Shown one piece after another: positions 47,087 to 58,500 of a stretch of 64,000 bases of DNA (positions are counted from its first letter, which is position 1; each line of letters opens with the position of its first letter). The stretch covers positions 82,968,677 through 83,032,676 of the forward strand of contig NC_053490.1 of assembly GCF_905171775.1 (NCBI RefSeq), in the 5' to 3' direction. The translations under genes were made by a program, and so were the position numbers. The notes beneath the pieces were generated by a model. It was not told where the DNA came from and did no database searches. It worked only from the letters and a program-made list of their open reading frames with translations. The stretch comes from Rana temporaria (taxonomy: Eukaryota > Chordata > Amphibia > Anura > Ranidae).

Positions 47087-48336
47087 TCAACGTCTCCTCT
47101 TCCTTGCAACCTTCCTTCCAGGCTGCCTTCCAGCGGGTCTTCCCTGGGCCCTTGCAGGTGGGGATGATGTGGCAGCAGGAGTATGATGTTCAGCAAGCCG
47201 GGCCGGGTCACATAGCCCAGTGTCTGGGGTCAGCAGCTCCCTCTGCATCCACCAAAGGGCCTGGTTGATGATGCCCTTGGCCAATTGCCTCTGCTCCTCC
47301 GTGCCTTTATTCAGATCATGTGCCACGGAGGCACTGTAGGCCTCAGTGGGGTTGAGGGGGGCCCTCATGATGGCACTCGCCTCCCTAATCATTTGGAGGC
47401 TGGCTTCCTCCACTGCCCCCAATTTCTTCTTACGGCCTGGTGGCCTAATATAAAGGGGAGGAGCCTGGCTGGTGCTGGTTGTCCTGGGGAGCTGCTGAAC
47501 GCCACTGGGCCCGGCCTCCTCCTGGCTGCCACTGACCCCTTCGGCCTGGCTGTCAGTGAGGAGAGGATCTGCCACCTCCTGGCTGGTCTCTTCTTCCTGT
47601 GTAAAAAAAAGGGACATGTTGTAATATATTTCTAAATATAATCACTCACATTTTCATGCTTGAATCTTAGTTTTTGCATTGAATTTAAACTTGAAAACAG
47701 ACTGACCCTCTGACCCCTGCAGTTGTCATCCCTGACACCTATTTGTTTGCCCACGACTTTTCATTTTTGCTTCACAGCTTGTATTTTATTAACCAATATC
47801 AAGTCAAGAATCAAACAATAATTAATATTATTCCATAAATAGTTAGGAAACTACTATACCTCATCATCGTAGAGGCGCAGATCTGCCTCTCTGTCAGCCA
47901 GGCCCTCTTCATCCGACTCTGCAGGGCTGTGGTGATCTGGGGAAGTCCCGCTGGGAGGTAGCGTGGAGGGAAGGTTGGGATTCAGACTTGACATAGATGG
48001 CCTGCCTTCCAGTTGATCCCGCAAAAATGACATCTGGCTGTAATACCACAGCTTGGGTTCCTTTGGTGGTCTTGCTGCTGCTCCAGATCTTAGCTGCTTT
48101 TGGTGAGCTTTGTATGCTCTCCTATATGTGCCCCTGAGGTTGGCAAGTTTATCCTTCACCATGTTGGCACTGCATTCTGGCACCCATGTCCTCATGTATG
48201 CTGCTAGCTGTTCAAGTGCTGCCGCTCGTACGTCCTTGTTATGGTAGGTGGGCTGCTTTGAATCCCACAGGATGGGCATTTCCCGAAATTTATCCAGCAA
48301 GTGCTGGATAATCTCTTGGGTCTGCAGGAGATCCAT
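47087..48336 (-). CDS. MADF/BESS-like protein of Harbinger 2 (spliced)
   Basis: Exons are 48336-47860 and 47596-47087, giving 328 aa. The donor is GATGAG|GTATAG and the acceptor CTTTTTTTTACACAG|GA; the intron is phase 0, as in the Harbinger 1 gene. Exon 1 is a MADF domain (about residues 8-95): LLDKFREMPILWDSKQPTYH, LANLRGTYRRAYK, LWYYSQMSFLRDQLEGR. Its later part is Ser/Pro-rich and acidic. Exon 2 starts with an acidic SQEEAGPSG-type stretch and has a BESS-like helix (SASVAHDLNKGTEEQRQLAK). It ends in a basic tail (GRKVARKRRR), a likely nuclear signal. The start sits in AACAATGG. AATAAA follows at 46864-46859. DNA binding or regulation of the element is inferred from the domains and from the conserved pairing with the Myb gene. 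Confidence 0.82.
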
Positions 48337-49267
48337 TGTTCAATCTTGATTGTTATAATTTTATTCTAGATTACAAAAATAACAAGAAACCAAAAACACG
48401 ATTTAAAAAATGCTCCACATTTACATTGATAGAATATGTTGTTAAAAAAGTAGGACCTATATAGAAATACAAACACAGTGTCTCTTGTTTCCAAAATGCT
48501 GCCCAGCTCTGCCCCATTGGTTGGTTGTAGCTAACATTTTTTAAAAACATGCCGCCCCTTTGGTTACATTGCAGGAAATAATAGAAATGTACAACCATAC
48601 ACAATTATTACAAATGACAGCATTCATCAAGGCACTGTTGCATGTGTAGATATCCTGCCCCTCAGCATTGATTACCTGAAAGAAACTTCCTAATGACCTC
48701 TGTCCAACCAACACAGCACAATACTTGGCCTGATCTGAATACACCCTACATAATTGCTAATGAGTCACATCATTTTTGACATCTCTATTTTGTGATGTCT
48801 CCAAAAGCATTTGGGTACGAAAATCACATTCTGGTATCCAAGAGACATAATAGCTTAATAAAACTGTGCAACCAACAGACCAAACCCCCATCCCATGGCT
48901 CTACATTTTATAGCCCGCTGCTGATCCCATGTTTAAATTTCTTACCTGCCTCTCTCCAAATCCTCGTTTGTTACGCTCGATTAATTAACACGTAACCTAC
49001 GTAATCACGTCAAGCGCCTTTTATCCACTCCGCGTATGTATGAAACGCCGCCCTCGTCACCTTTGCCATGCCCCTAATCAATTGAAAAAGTAAATATGGC
49101 GTTAACTGTGTAGGTTCTGGAATCGCGCGAATATTCTCCGTGTAACCTACGTCAATACGTTGTTGGCATTCGCGACACTCCGCATATGCAAGAATCCCCG
49201 CCCTCATCTCCGCCCCTGACGGGACATTTCCTCGTTTCCACGCCCCTAATCTCTGTGGGAAGGAAAG
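48337..49267. promoter_or_regulatory. Divergent promoter region, Harbinger 2
   Basis: It separates the divergent MADF and Myb genes. Near the Myb start, CGCCCCTGACGG and TTTCCACGCCCCTAATC match Harbinger 1. An imperfect direct duplication of about 100 bp (48990-49080 and 49139-49257) repeats GTAACCTACGT, CTCCGC and CGCCCTC in the same order. The half nearer the MADF gene is AT-rich without further signals that I recognise. Confidence 0.55.
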
Positions 49268-51022
49268 ATGGCGATGTCACACGAGCGGGCACGGAGCTCT
49301 CATGGCGCAAGTGAAGGGACAGAGGCAGGACCGTCCCGATCCAGGCCCAAAAGATATAAAGCCACTAATATGGCTTTCGAAGAAATGGTGGAGTTGGTTT
49401 ACATCATGAGGAGGAAGGATTATGATGGTGAATGTGGGCCCTACAAAACACCAAACCGTAGAAAGTCACACATAATGGACAAGGTGGCAAGGAGAATGAG
49501 GAGAATGTTTGGTGTCACCAGGTCCAAGGAGCAACTCCGGAAGCGTTGGTCCGATTTAAAATTGAGGGAGCCACATCACATGAAGAAGATCCTCAAAATT
49601 CTGCGTAAAAGTAAGTCCATATTATTTAAGGGGGGGGGGAATGTCTGCAATAATGTGTTGACATGTCTTTTTTGACATCTGCCTCCTTGGCATGCTTATA
49701 CTTTTGAACACGTGTAGATACTGTATTGTGTTTATGTCAAATAACAACCTTTAACAAATTTTGTGAAATAGTAAACACGCGTAATATGACATTGTTTTGA
49801 AAAAAAACGAGGTGAGTCCAGGAACAACACACCTGGACATGGCTGACTGGCCACAAACTTTGTCTTCCAACATTGTTGAATAGCAAAATCACAGAAATTA
49901 AATTGAGTGAATGTGACAGGCAAACAAGATTCATTCTCCAAAATGCAAATAAAGCTGATGTTTTAACATCTGGAAATGCAAAGCACCTGTGTCTCAACAA
50001 TCAAAGGATATTTATTTGGAGGGTCGACGAGAATTAATGTTTTGGGGGGACATCCATTTGTGTCACTTCTTTGCAAAAAAGGGGCAGGATCAGAGCTTGG
50101 CCTAGAACTACGCCAAAAATGGAGGATTGCTGAAAGAAAAAACAAACAAAAATCATCATAAATGTATCGTCTATGCAATGTGTGCGATTTATGATATCCA
50201 ATATCAGTGTGCTGATGAGTATACCTTTTGTTTTATCTTATTTCTTATAGGGGAAAGAAGACGCCAGCAATTGGAGGAGGCAGAGAGGGCCAGACACCCA
50301 CAAAATCAAACACCTCCACATGTTGAGGAGGAGGAGGCTGTGGAAGGAAGAGAGGAGGATGTGGAAGGAAGAGAGGAGGATGTGGAAGGAAGAGAGGAGG
50401 ATGTGGAAGGAAGAGAGGAGGATGTGGAAGGAAGAGAGGAGGATGTGGAAGGAAGAGAGGAGGATGTGGAAGGAAGAGAGGAGGAAGACTTAACTCTGGA
50501 TTTAGAATTCGGTGAAGATGAGGCGGAACTGGACGAAGCAGAATTGCGTGATTTTGAAGGGGTAGTGATGGATAAAGAAGGAGTTCTGGAAGAAGATGGA
50601 GGAGTCGTGGAGGATGAGGCTGAGGTGGTGGAAGAAGGAGGAGTGATAGAAGATGAAGAAATAGGGGATGTAGAAATTATCAGGCCATCAGGTCAGTGTC
50701 ACCCCAACATTAATAGGGCCAAACATATGCAGATAGCCCGGAAACTATTTACATATTTTGAATGCCAATTTGTTTGTTTTTAGGGGATGAAGATGGTGTA
50801 GCACATTTTTCACGTGCAAGTGCTTCAATAATTGTACAGCAAGTAATGGAGTGCAGCACGGAAATGGACAATATGCGGGAAAGGATGCTAGTCATGGAGC
50901 AGAATGTGCGAAATGTCATTTCAGAGTGCAGCACGGAAATGGACAACATGCGCCAAAGGATGCTAGTCATCGAACAGAATTACAAAAATATCATTGACAT
51001 GATGGGCCGTGTCAAAGACTGA
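49268..51022 (+). CDS. Myb/SANT-like protein of Harbinger 2 (three exons)
   Basis: Exons are 49268-49610, 50251-50691 and 50784-51022, giving 340 aa. Donors are AAAA|GTAAGT and CATCAG|GTCAGT; acceptors are TTATTTCTTATAG and TTTGTTTTTAG. Both introns are phase 1, as in Harbinger 1. Residues about 34-108 are the Myb/SANT-like domain: AFEEMVELVYIMRRKDYDGE, KVARRMRRMFGVTRSKEQL, RKRWSDLKLREPHHM. Exon 2 is strongly acidic and contains seven VEGREED units. Exon 3 contains two 25-residue copies of ECSTEMDNMRERMLVMEQN and ends IDMMGRVKD, a predicted coiled coil. The first three features are DNA binding, an acidic region and a self-association helix. Expected role: binding the element ends and guiding the transposase. 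Confidence 0.87.
50340..50486 (+). repeat. 21-bp coding minisatellite, seven copies
   Basis: The unit GTGGAAGGAAGAGAGGAGGA plus T encodes VEGREED and occurs seven times in frame; the last copy ends EEE. The copies are almost identical, which suggests recent expansion. It lengthens the acidic linker. The Harbinger 1 gene has no counterpart. Confidence 0.95.
50848..50997 (+). repeat. 75-bp tandem duplication in the coiled-coil exon
   Basis: Two 75-bp copies meet near 50922/50923. Each begins GAGTGCAGCACGGAAATGGA and encodes 25 residues of the predicted coiled coil. The frame is kept. Confidence 0.9.
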
Positions 51023-51783
51023 AACACAAAAGCCCATCCCCCGCCCATCCCCCGCCCACACAACAATTTTTAATTTTTGTACTTTATAATACGCCAAAAT
51101 TTCTAAATGCATGCACAGTGTGCCAATATGTGCTATCTGCCATCACAGAATATCTATTGTCTGTGCTTTGTGGGTACAAACCCCTCCTCGATCCTCAAGT
51201 AGTTGAGAGGAAGAAGGGTTTGCTCCCACAAAACACAGACATTGATCACCCATGATGTCAGATAGCACATGTGGCCATTTGTCTGTTTAACCAATGACAT
51301 TTGGCGATTTTTCACTGAATGTGTGCATTTCGACATTTTGGCGTGTTCCAGTGTGAAAGCACACCATCCATGACTGACTGCTGTTATTTTTTTATATTTT
51401 TGTTTGGTGTTGATCTTTTTTTGTTTGTAAATGTTTACAGTTTCAGATCACAAAACGAACAAGAAATCTCACCTAAAGATATAAGTTAACTAATTATCTA
51501 TAAAAAATGTAATAATTTTTTGTTGTGTTAAAAATGTATAAAAAATAATATACACAAACAAATACAAAGCCAAAAATATTTTTGTAGAAAAACAATACCC
51601 AAACATTTCTAAATGTAAATAAATGTCTTCTAAAAAATAAAAAAAATTTAAAAACCAAAAAAAAAAAAAAAATGAAAATATAACCAAAAAAAAATAAACA
51701 TATACATTATTCTGGGTTATTGAAAAACAAAATAAAGAAAACCTTTAATTTTGAACAAAAGTAGAAAAAATATATGTTTAGAA

Positions 51784-51862
<79 letters not shown>

Positions 51863-52334
51863 TATATAGGAGACAAGCCAAAAAATACTGGCGTATAGTT
51901 TCAGTGAAATTATTCTTACATTGTGTTTCGATCTGTATTCTTGCTAATCACTGTCAATAAAGAAAAAAAAAAAAAATTCTAAGCCAATATTTTCTCAAAA
52001 ATATTAGTCAAAAATGTTTTCTGCAAAAAAATACACATTTCTTGTAGAAAAATGACTAAAATAAAAAAATAGAGTTGTGACATCAAAAGCAGAAACATGA
52101 GTGGCTTCTTATTTCTAGACTGAATACCCAGTTTGTAGATGAGTGAATAATGTGCAAATGTGGTTAGTTAATACATCTGAGTAAGTAAATTTTGCACTAG
52201 AAGTGCACTATTTTTGGAGAGAACCTGGAAGACAGAAAAATAGAGAAAAAGCAGTAATGACAAACAACTGTATAAAGTCCAATGGTCTAATTATTTATTA
52301 GTTCTGAGAATATTCCTTTCTTTTGGGGGCCGAA
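51023..52334. other. Non-coding interior of Harbinger 2
   Basis: AT-rich 3' flanks of the convergent Myb and transposase genes, with A/T-runs and a (TA)n tract at about 51787-51860. A segment near 51165-51235 forms an imperfect inverted repeat: GTGCTTTGTGGG and CAAACCC against GGGTTTG and CCCACAAAACAC. AATAAA for the transposase lies at 52299-52294. Confidence 0.6.
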
Positions 52335-54045
52335 TTAGAAAGAAATATGATCTGGCATAGCAATGGCCCCCCGACCCATGAAGTACTCAACATATTTGTC
52401 GCGTACCTCACGAGCAGATTGGGGGGCCAAGCCAGCGCGACCAGTGTCCAGGCCAGGAATGTTCTCTGAGGGTAGTCCTGCCTCAGAGCCCATGGGGGCT
52501 AGGTACGTCTGGGAGTGCCTGCGTAGAAAATTGTGCAAAATGCAGCAGGCAAATATAATGGTGTTCAATTTATATTCCGCCAAATGTATCGATGTCAGGA
52601 ACAGGCGGAACCGGTTGGAGAGGATCCCAAAGGCATTCTCGACTACCCTCCGAGCCCTGGACAACCGAAAATTGAACACCTTCCTCTCTAAGGTGAGGGT
52701 CCTCTGGGGAAAAGGCCGCATTAGGTGAGGTCCAAGCCCGAAAGCCTCGTCCGCTAGGAACACAAACGGAAGTCCTTCCACATTATCTTCATCTGGTGGC
52801 AATGCCAGACCACCAGTTTGGAGATGATCATAGAAATCAGTCCGTGAGAACACTCCCCCATCTGACATCCGGCCGTTCTTCCCCACGTCCACATATAGAA
52901 ACTCATACTGTGCCGACACCACCGCCATCAACTCAATACTATGATAACCCTTGTAATTATAATAGTAGGACCCCGAGTGGGGTGGGGGCACAATGCGGAC
53001 GTGTTTCCCATCTATTGCTCCACCGCAGTTAGGAAAATCCCACCGCTCGGCAAATTGGGAAGCCACAGACTGCCATTCCTGTGGTGTGGAGGGTAGCTGT
53101 GGGGACAAACAAAAAAAGAGATTTAGTACTTTGGCACATAAACATAGCAAACATAATCCTACAAGCATCCTTGTGCAACTTTACATTTTTAAAATAGCAT
53201 TTGCAAATTATGAAGGGAGAATTTCGGGGCACAAATAGATAGGCCCACTTAATTAATAAGAGACTCCACAGCCCTCTGATGGGGACAAAAACACTTCTAA
53301 GGGGGGGTGGGGGGTGTTTAAACTGTTTTTAGAAAACAAAACCCAAAATATATAAAGTGGCAAGGTGGGGGTTGGCCCGAAGATAGCATGCTGGACAGGT
53401 TAATATTGGGTAAGATCCAAAGATGCAGGTAGGCCAAAATAAAAAGAACATGTAAAAGCTGATATCAACATGCATAGGGAGAAAATGGAACGTTAGTTAA
53501 ACACACAGCATATCTGGGAATAAAAAAAAATGTTAGTTGCCAACATTATTAAAGACACATTGTGAGGTTCAAATGAGGGAACTTACCTTAATATACTCCT
53601 CGTGCAGAACTTTGATGATGGCAGCACACGTGTCCGGTATGATGACCCCAAGCGCCTGCGGAGAGATGCCTGTCGAGAACTTGAGGTCCTGCAGGCTCCT
53701 CCCAGTCGCCAGGTACCGCAACGTGGCAATAAGCCTCTGCTTGGCCGTGATGGCTTGGCGCATCACAGTGTCCTGCCTCATGATATAGGGGGACAGAAGA
53801 TCCAGCAGACTGTTGAATACGGGGTCCGTCATGCGGAGAAAATTCCTATAGTCATTAGGATTATTCTCCTGGATTTCCCTAAGCAGAGGCATATGTGAGA
53901 ACTGGTCACGCTGGCGCAACCAATTCTTGGTCCAGAAACGCCTCCGCCCCCTGTTTCTGGCCAAAGTACTGGAATAATGAACATATCCAGCAGCCATCCC
54001 ATAAACAGCACCAACTCGCGAAAATTGACGCTGCTGCTCCATCAT
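52335..54045 (-). CDS. HARBI1-type DDE transposase of Harbinger 2
   Basis: Exons are 54045-53587 and 53096-52335, giving 406 aa. The donor is AAG|GTAAGT and the acceptor TTTGTCCCCACAG; the intron is phase 0. The helical N-terminal half (KNWLRQRDQFSHMPLLREI, TLRYLATGRSLQDLKFSTGI) is nearly identical to that of Harbinger 1. Catalytic residues are D182 (GGAIDGKHVRI), D269 (FLADEAFGLGPHLMRPF) and E306 (RVVENAFGI). The spacing matches the Harbinger 1 enzyme. The protein ends YFMGRGAIAMPDHISF. The two N-termini differ most before residue 40. The start is the first in-frame methionine. No disruptive change is visible, so an active enzyme is possible but not shown. Confidence 0.92.
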
Positions 54046-54365
54046 GGCTTCAAACCGGCCGGCTGGTCAGTCAAGAACACACTCCAACAGAAAGCACAAT
54101 CAAATCCAGCGGTACCTGCAAAGAACGCACGACACACAGATACGAACGCACAGTACGAATCTGCAAAGCAGAACGAACTGCACGCCTGTACCCGAATGCC
54201 AACTACGTACCCACAAGCACACGCACTGAACGAGAAAATACTACCTGCTAAAGCCTGGAGACCGAGAAGCGCGAATCAGCTCTAACCAAACCTTCACTAA
54301 CACGAGCAAAGCCGTAACTAGCAAAAGCGGAACAGAGGGCGTCGCCATTGACTTTGGCCTTTCCC

Positions 54366-54380
54366 TTTATAGTGACGTCA
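54366..54380 (-). promoter_or_regulatory. TATA box and CRE of transposase 2
   Basis: On the minus strand it reads TTTGACGTCACTATAAAGGG: a full TGACGTCA palindrome, then TATAAA, about 320 bp upstream of the start. The Harbinger 1 transposase has the same pair. Confidence 0.65.
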
Positions 54381-54535
54381 AACGTGGATTACGTGCACGC
54401 GTTCAGGTCCGCAGGGAAATATGGTCCGCTGGTGTGTACAAGCCAGCGGGCCAAATGAAAAAACAGCCTTGTACGCCGGAAACAGCCCGTCGGACATTTC
54501 CAGCGAACATGTTTGGTCGTGAGTACTCGGCCTAA

Positions 54536-55291
54536 GAGGGAAAAAATCCCATCCCTAGGCTAGGAGGCGGTAGTGACGTCAAAAACATTGCTCTGGTCCT
54601 CCAAGGGCATAGAGCCAAGTGGGGGCTATCTTGCCCTCACTCAGCTTTCTGCCTGACAATCGGCTGCACCGGATGATTTCCTGGGTTTACCGACGGGTCC
54701 TGTAAGCTCGGGAAACAAGGACAGTGTAAAAAAAGGACAGTGTAAAAAATAAAAATAAAAAAGTAAAATAAATAAGAAAAAAATATATTTAAAGTGCCCT
54801 GTCCCACCAAAACTTGCACGCAGAAGCGAACGCATATGTAAGTCGCTCCTGCATATGAAAATGGTGTTCAAACCACACTGGTGAGGTATTGCCACGAGTG
54901 AGAGCAATACTTCTAGCAAAAGATCTTTTTTGTAACTCAAAACTGGTAACCTGAAAGTTTGTCGCTATTCCACATGCGGGTGCAATTTTGAAGCATGACA
55001 TGTTGGGTATCAATTTACTTGGTGTACCATCATCTTTCACAATATAAAAAAAAATTGGCTAACTTTACTATTGTCTTATTTTTTAATTAAAAAAAGTGGA
55101 TTTTTCCTCCAAAAATTGTGTTTGTAAGACCGCTGCGCAAATACTGTGTGGCATAAAAAAATATATATATCTATATATAGATATATATATCTATATATAA
55201 TGTTTGGGGGGTTCTAAGTAATCCTCTAGCAAAAAAAATGATTTTAACTTGTAAACACCAAGTTTGAAATATAGGCTTGGTCCTTAAGTAG
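54536..55291. repeat. Right half of a piggyBac-type element
   Basis: It matches the right half of 35748-36939 in order: GTAGTGACGTCAAAAAC, CGCAGAAGCGAACGCATATG, GTAAGACCGCTGCGCAAATA. It ends CTTGGTCCTTAAGTAG before TTAA (55292-55295). The left end is missing, replaced by the Harbinger 2 right flank. Confidence 0.65.
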
Positions 55292-55295
55292 TTAA

Positions 55296-55896
55296 ATGAT
55301 GACCCTAGAAATATTGCTCCCGCTCCAGCGTGCGTGCTGATGCATATGTAGAATGAAATTGTAATTTTCGTACATAGGCTCTGACACACTGTTTACGTTC
55401 GTATATGCGTGTATGTGGGGGGTGCAGAGGGCATTAAATACATTTCGTAAAACATCACATACTGGTGTGTGTAAGCAATTGGGTAAATACACTCCTGGAT
55501 GTTATAGTCTGTATAAATTCTCTTGTTACAGTCGATTTAATCCTTTGGTTGGTGGCAGTGAAAGGGTAAAGGGTAAATGTATTGTACATATTTTTTTCTT
55601 TATTTATAAAAGACAAAAAAATTACAATTTTAAGATTTCTTTCCCTTTTCTAATGACAAAAATGATGTAAATAAATGTAGGAGCTGCAGATGAAGATGGA
55701 TTGCCCACTCCAGCACAGCAAGGTACACTGAATCTTCACAGTCACACAGAGTCAGAGAACAATCCAGAGCTTTGTTTTTGTTTATTCGGGGTTAAAAACT
55801 TTGATAGGGATGGGAGATCATGGGATGCCCACTTAACTTAACAAGATTTTCAGGGACAACTTCCTATTTACAGTCTCTTATATACAGCTTCCTATA
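55296..55896. other. Gene-free stretch
   Basis: No gene recognised. Confidence 0.45.
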
Positions 55897-56291
55897 CAGT
55901 GGAACCTCGGATTGGGAGTAACGCGGTTAACGAGCGTTTCGCAATACGAGCACTGTATTCTTAAAAATCCTGACTCGGTTTGCGAGTGTTGTCTCGCAAA
56001 ACAAGCAGGATTCAAGCCACAGCGGTTTTCAGAGCCGTTCAAAAATGCTCGGAAAGACTCAGGAATACTCAGTCAGCCGAGCTGTCCTCTGGCCTTTCCG
56101 TGTGTTTCTGAGGCTCTCTGGCACCCCCCACCTCTGGCCAGATGCGGTACTGCATGCCATTGAAGTCAATGCGGAACAAATAATTTTAGTTTCCATTGAC
56201 TTCAATGGGGAAACTCGCTTTGATATGCGATTACTTTGGATTACGAGCATTCTCCTTGAATGGATTATGCTCGTAATCTGAGGTTCCACTG
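55897..56291. mobile_element. pogo/Tigger-like short element
   Basis: TA flanks both sides (55895-55896 and 56292-56293). The ends are CAGTGGAACCTCGGATTGGG and the complement of CAGTGGAACCTCAGATTACG. CAGTGGAACCTCGG ends with a TA duplication are typical of the pogo/Tigger branch of Tc1/mariner. No transposase inside. Confidence 0.8.
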
Positions 56292-56293
56292 TA

Positions 56294-57575
56294 TACAACT
56301 CCATCTTCTTTAGCTTTCCATCTGCACGCACTTTGTTCCTTACTTCCTCTGTGAAGCTTCTGTTGGCTCACTCTTGGTGGAACTCACTGGTCTCTTGTCA
56401 GTTCAGTAGCAGCCCATTACAGGCAGGAAAGTCCCTCAAAAGAACTCAAAGTCCCTTACAAGTAGCACAATTGGAGTGAAACAGCTTCCCTTGTGGCCAA
56501 TGATCACAGAACCACTTCTTCAGGCAAGCCCACCTGGCTACATCTGCCCCTATTTTACCAGCCCTCCTGGCTGCCTCTCTACACCAGTCTGCCCGACTGA
56601 CTCTTCCTCAGCCCACCGGGCTGACTCTCAGGAGATCTCCCAGGGAAAGGGTGGAAGACTTAAGCACACCGCTGTCTAAGGGAGACTGGCTGCATGTAGC
56701 AGTCTCCCCTTTGTTATTCTCCACACTGTTACACTACTCACTTTGTCCTCTCCTGCTCCCGTGCTTCCAGAAAAGCCTCCTCCCTTTGTGTTTTTGGCAG
56801 GATCCTTCCAGCACCCAAGCCCAGGCCCAGGGCAGGGCACCCGCCTAGACTAGGGGGTACCCCTCAGGGCCACTGACAGCCTCCTCAACACTGAATCTCC
56901 ATATTCCAACCGACTGCCCCTGTTGGCATGACCCATGACTTTATTATGGGGTTGTCCCAGCCCCCTGCCGGCCCACCTCCGGAGATTGGCTGAGACCCCA
57001 AAAATATTCACGACAGGCCCTCCTAGCCCCCGACCTCAAGTTCTAGAAGATTCTCAAACCTTTCAGACCAGGGGGAGGTACCAGGTGGAGCTGCCAAGAT
57101 GAGTTATGAAGCCTCTAATAACCCTGACCCAATTCAATGACTCTGGTTATTCCTGTCCATCAACATGCTTTTCCCCTACACTCACTTCTAGCACACACTA
57201 GAGAGTGCTACATAAATTTCATGCATTTTTTTTTTATTATTAAGCAGGTACACTTTAGGCTTTTTTTCTCTTATTCATAAAAATTCGACAGTAGTTGTTC
57301 AAGCTCCAATTTACATAGATAAACAATTTAGTCAGAGTATTGATTTATCATATAAGTCAGTGAAAAGCTTTTTTTTTTTTACAAAGCTTTTACTAAAGAT
57401 AGCAAAAGAATGGCACTGTCTGTAATTCAGCTTTACCTCTAGATAATGGTTCATATTTCATGTTTAAAACACATACAGTTTTCCATGATATGTATTCAAA
57501 TGTTTGTGAGGGTACTTCCAGTATGAAAATATATGAAACGTATATTTAAACTGATATGCAGTTTCATTATGCTGC
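56294..57575. other. Gene-free stretch
   Basis: C-rich in the left half and AT-rich in the right. No domain recognised in any frame. Part of it may be retrotransposon-derived. Confidence 0.4.
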
Positions 57576-57583
57576 GTACAGAC

Positions 57584-58492
57584 TAGGGGTGCAACGGATC
57601 AAAAAACTCACGGTTCGGATCGTTCCTCGGATCAGGAGTCACGGATCGGATCATTTTTCGGATCGGCAAAAAAAAAATCTCCCCACTGTAATATCCACAT
57701 GCCCCCCCCCCAACCAACTATAGTACCCCCTCGGTGCAGACACCCCCCCTCCTCTCAGTACAGTGACCCCCCCTCCTCTCAGTACAGTGACCCCCCCCTT
57801 CTCTCAGTACAGTGACCCCCCCTCCTCTCAGTACAGTGACCCCCCTCCTCTCAGTACAGTGACCCCCCCTTCTCTCAGTACAGTGACCCCCCCTTCTCTC
57901 AGTACAGTGACCCCCCTGCTCTCAGTACAGTGACCCCCCTTTTCTCAGGACAGTTACCCCCCTTCTCTTAGGACAGTGACCCCCCTTCTCTCACTACAGT
58001 GACCCCCCTCCCCTCAGGACAGTGACCCCCCTTCTCTCAGGACAGTGACCCCCTCCTCTCAGTACAGTGACCCCCCCCAGCTAGTACCGACAGACACTCC
58101 CCGAGCGGTGTGTCCCACGAGTGCGGGCTCCTCCTCTGTGGGTGTAAACAGAGGAGGTCCGCCGCCGGGTGTACCAAGATGGCCGCGGCTCCGGAGCTAG
58201 GCCGAAGCCGCGGCCTTTCCTAATGTTACGGCGGCGGCTCCGGAGCTAGGCCGAAGCCGCGCCCTTTCCTAGTGTTATGGTCGCGGCTCCGGAGGTAGGC
58301 CGAAGCCGCGGCCATAACATTAGGAAAGGCTGCGGCTTCGGCCTAGCTCCGGAGCCGCCGCCGTAACATTAGGAAAGGCCGCGGCTTCGGCCTAGCTCCG
58401 GAGCCGTGGCAATCCGCGGATAACAGTGTGTTCCGATCCGAAGGGGGTGACCCATTCGGATCATGGATCAACTATGATCCGTTGCACCCCTA
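57584..58492. mobile_element. hAT-type element with internal minisatellite
   Basis: The 8-bp duplication GTACAGAC flanks it (57576-57583 and 58493-58500). The ends are TAGGGGTGCAACGGATCA and its exact complement. Inside are a 23-bp minisatellite and a GC-rich inverted repeat built on GGCTCCGGAGCTAGGCCG. Its target appears to be an older Harbinger-type end (ATGCTGCGTACAGACGGTCG). Confidence 0.92.
57722..58080. repeat. About 23-bp minisatellite
   Basis: About fifteen imperfect units of TCAGTACAGTGACCCCCC followed by TTCTC or CCTCTC, drifting to GGACAGTG variants at the right. Non-coding. Confidence 0.92.
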
Positions 58493-58500
58493 GTACAGAC

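Larger units (their letters stand above)
46022..54532. mobile_element. Complete Harbinger transposon 2 (three genes)
   Basis: About 8.5 kb, flanked by TAA at 46019-46021 and 54533-54535. The left end reads GGCCCCATACTCACGACCAA and the right end is the complement of GGCCGAGTACTCACGACCAA, both continuing ACATGT. It carries the same three genes in the same order and orientation as Harbinger 1: MADF (minus), Myb (plus), transposase (minus). Its terminal sequence differs from Harbinger 1, so it is a separate family of the same lineage. All three frames are open when spliced. The left end has an extra inverted repeat, ACATGTCTGCTGAAACTGG. Confidence 0.92.
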
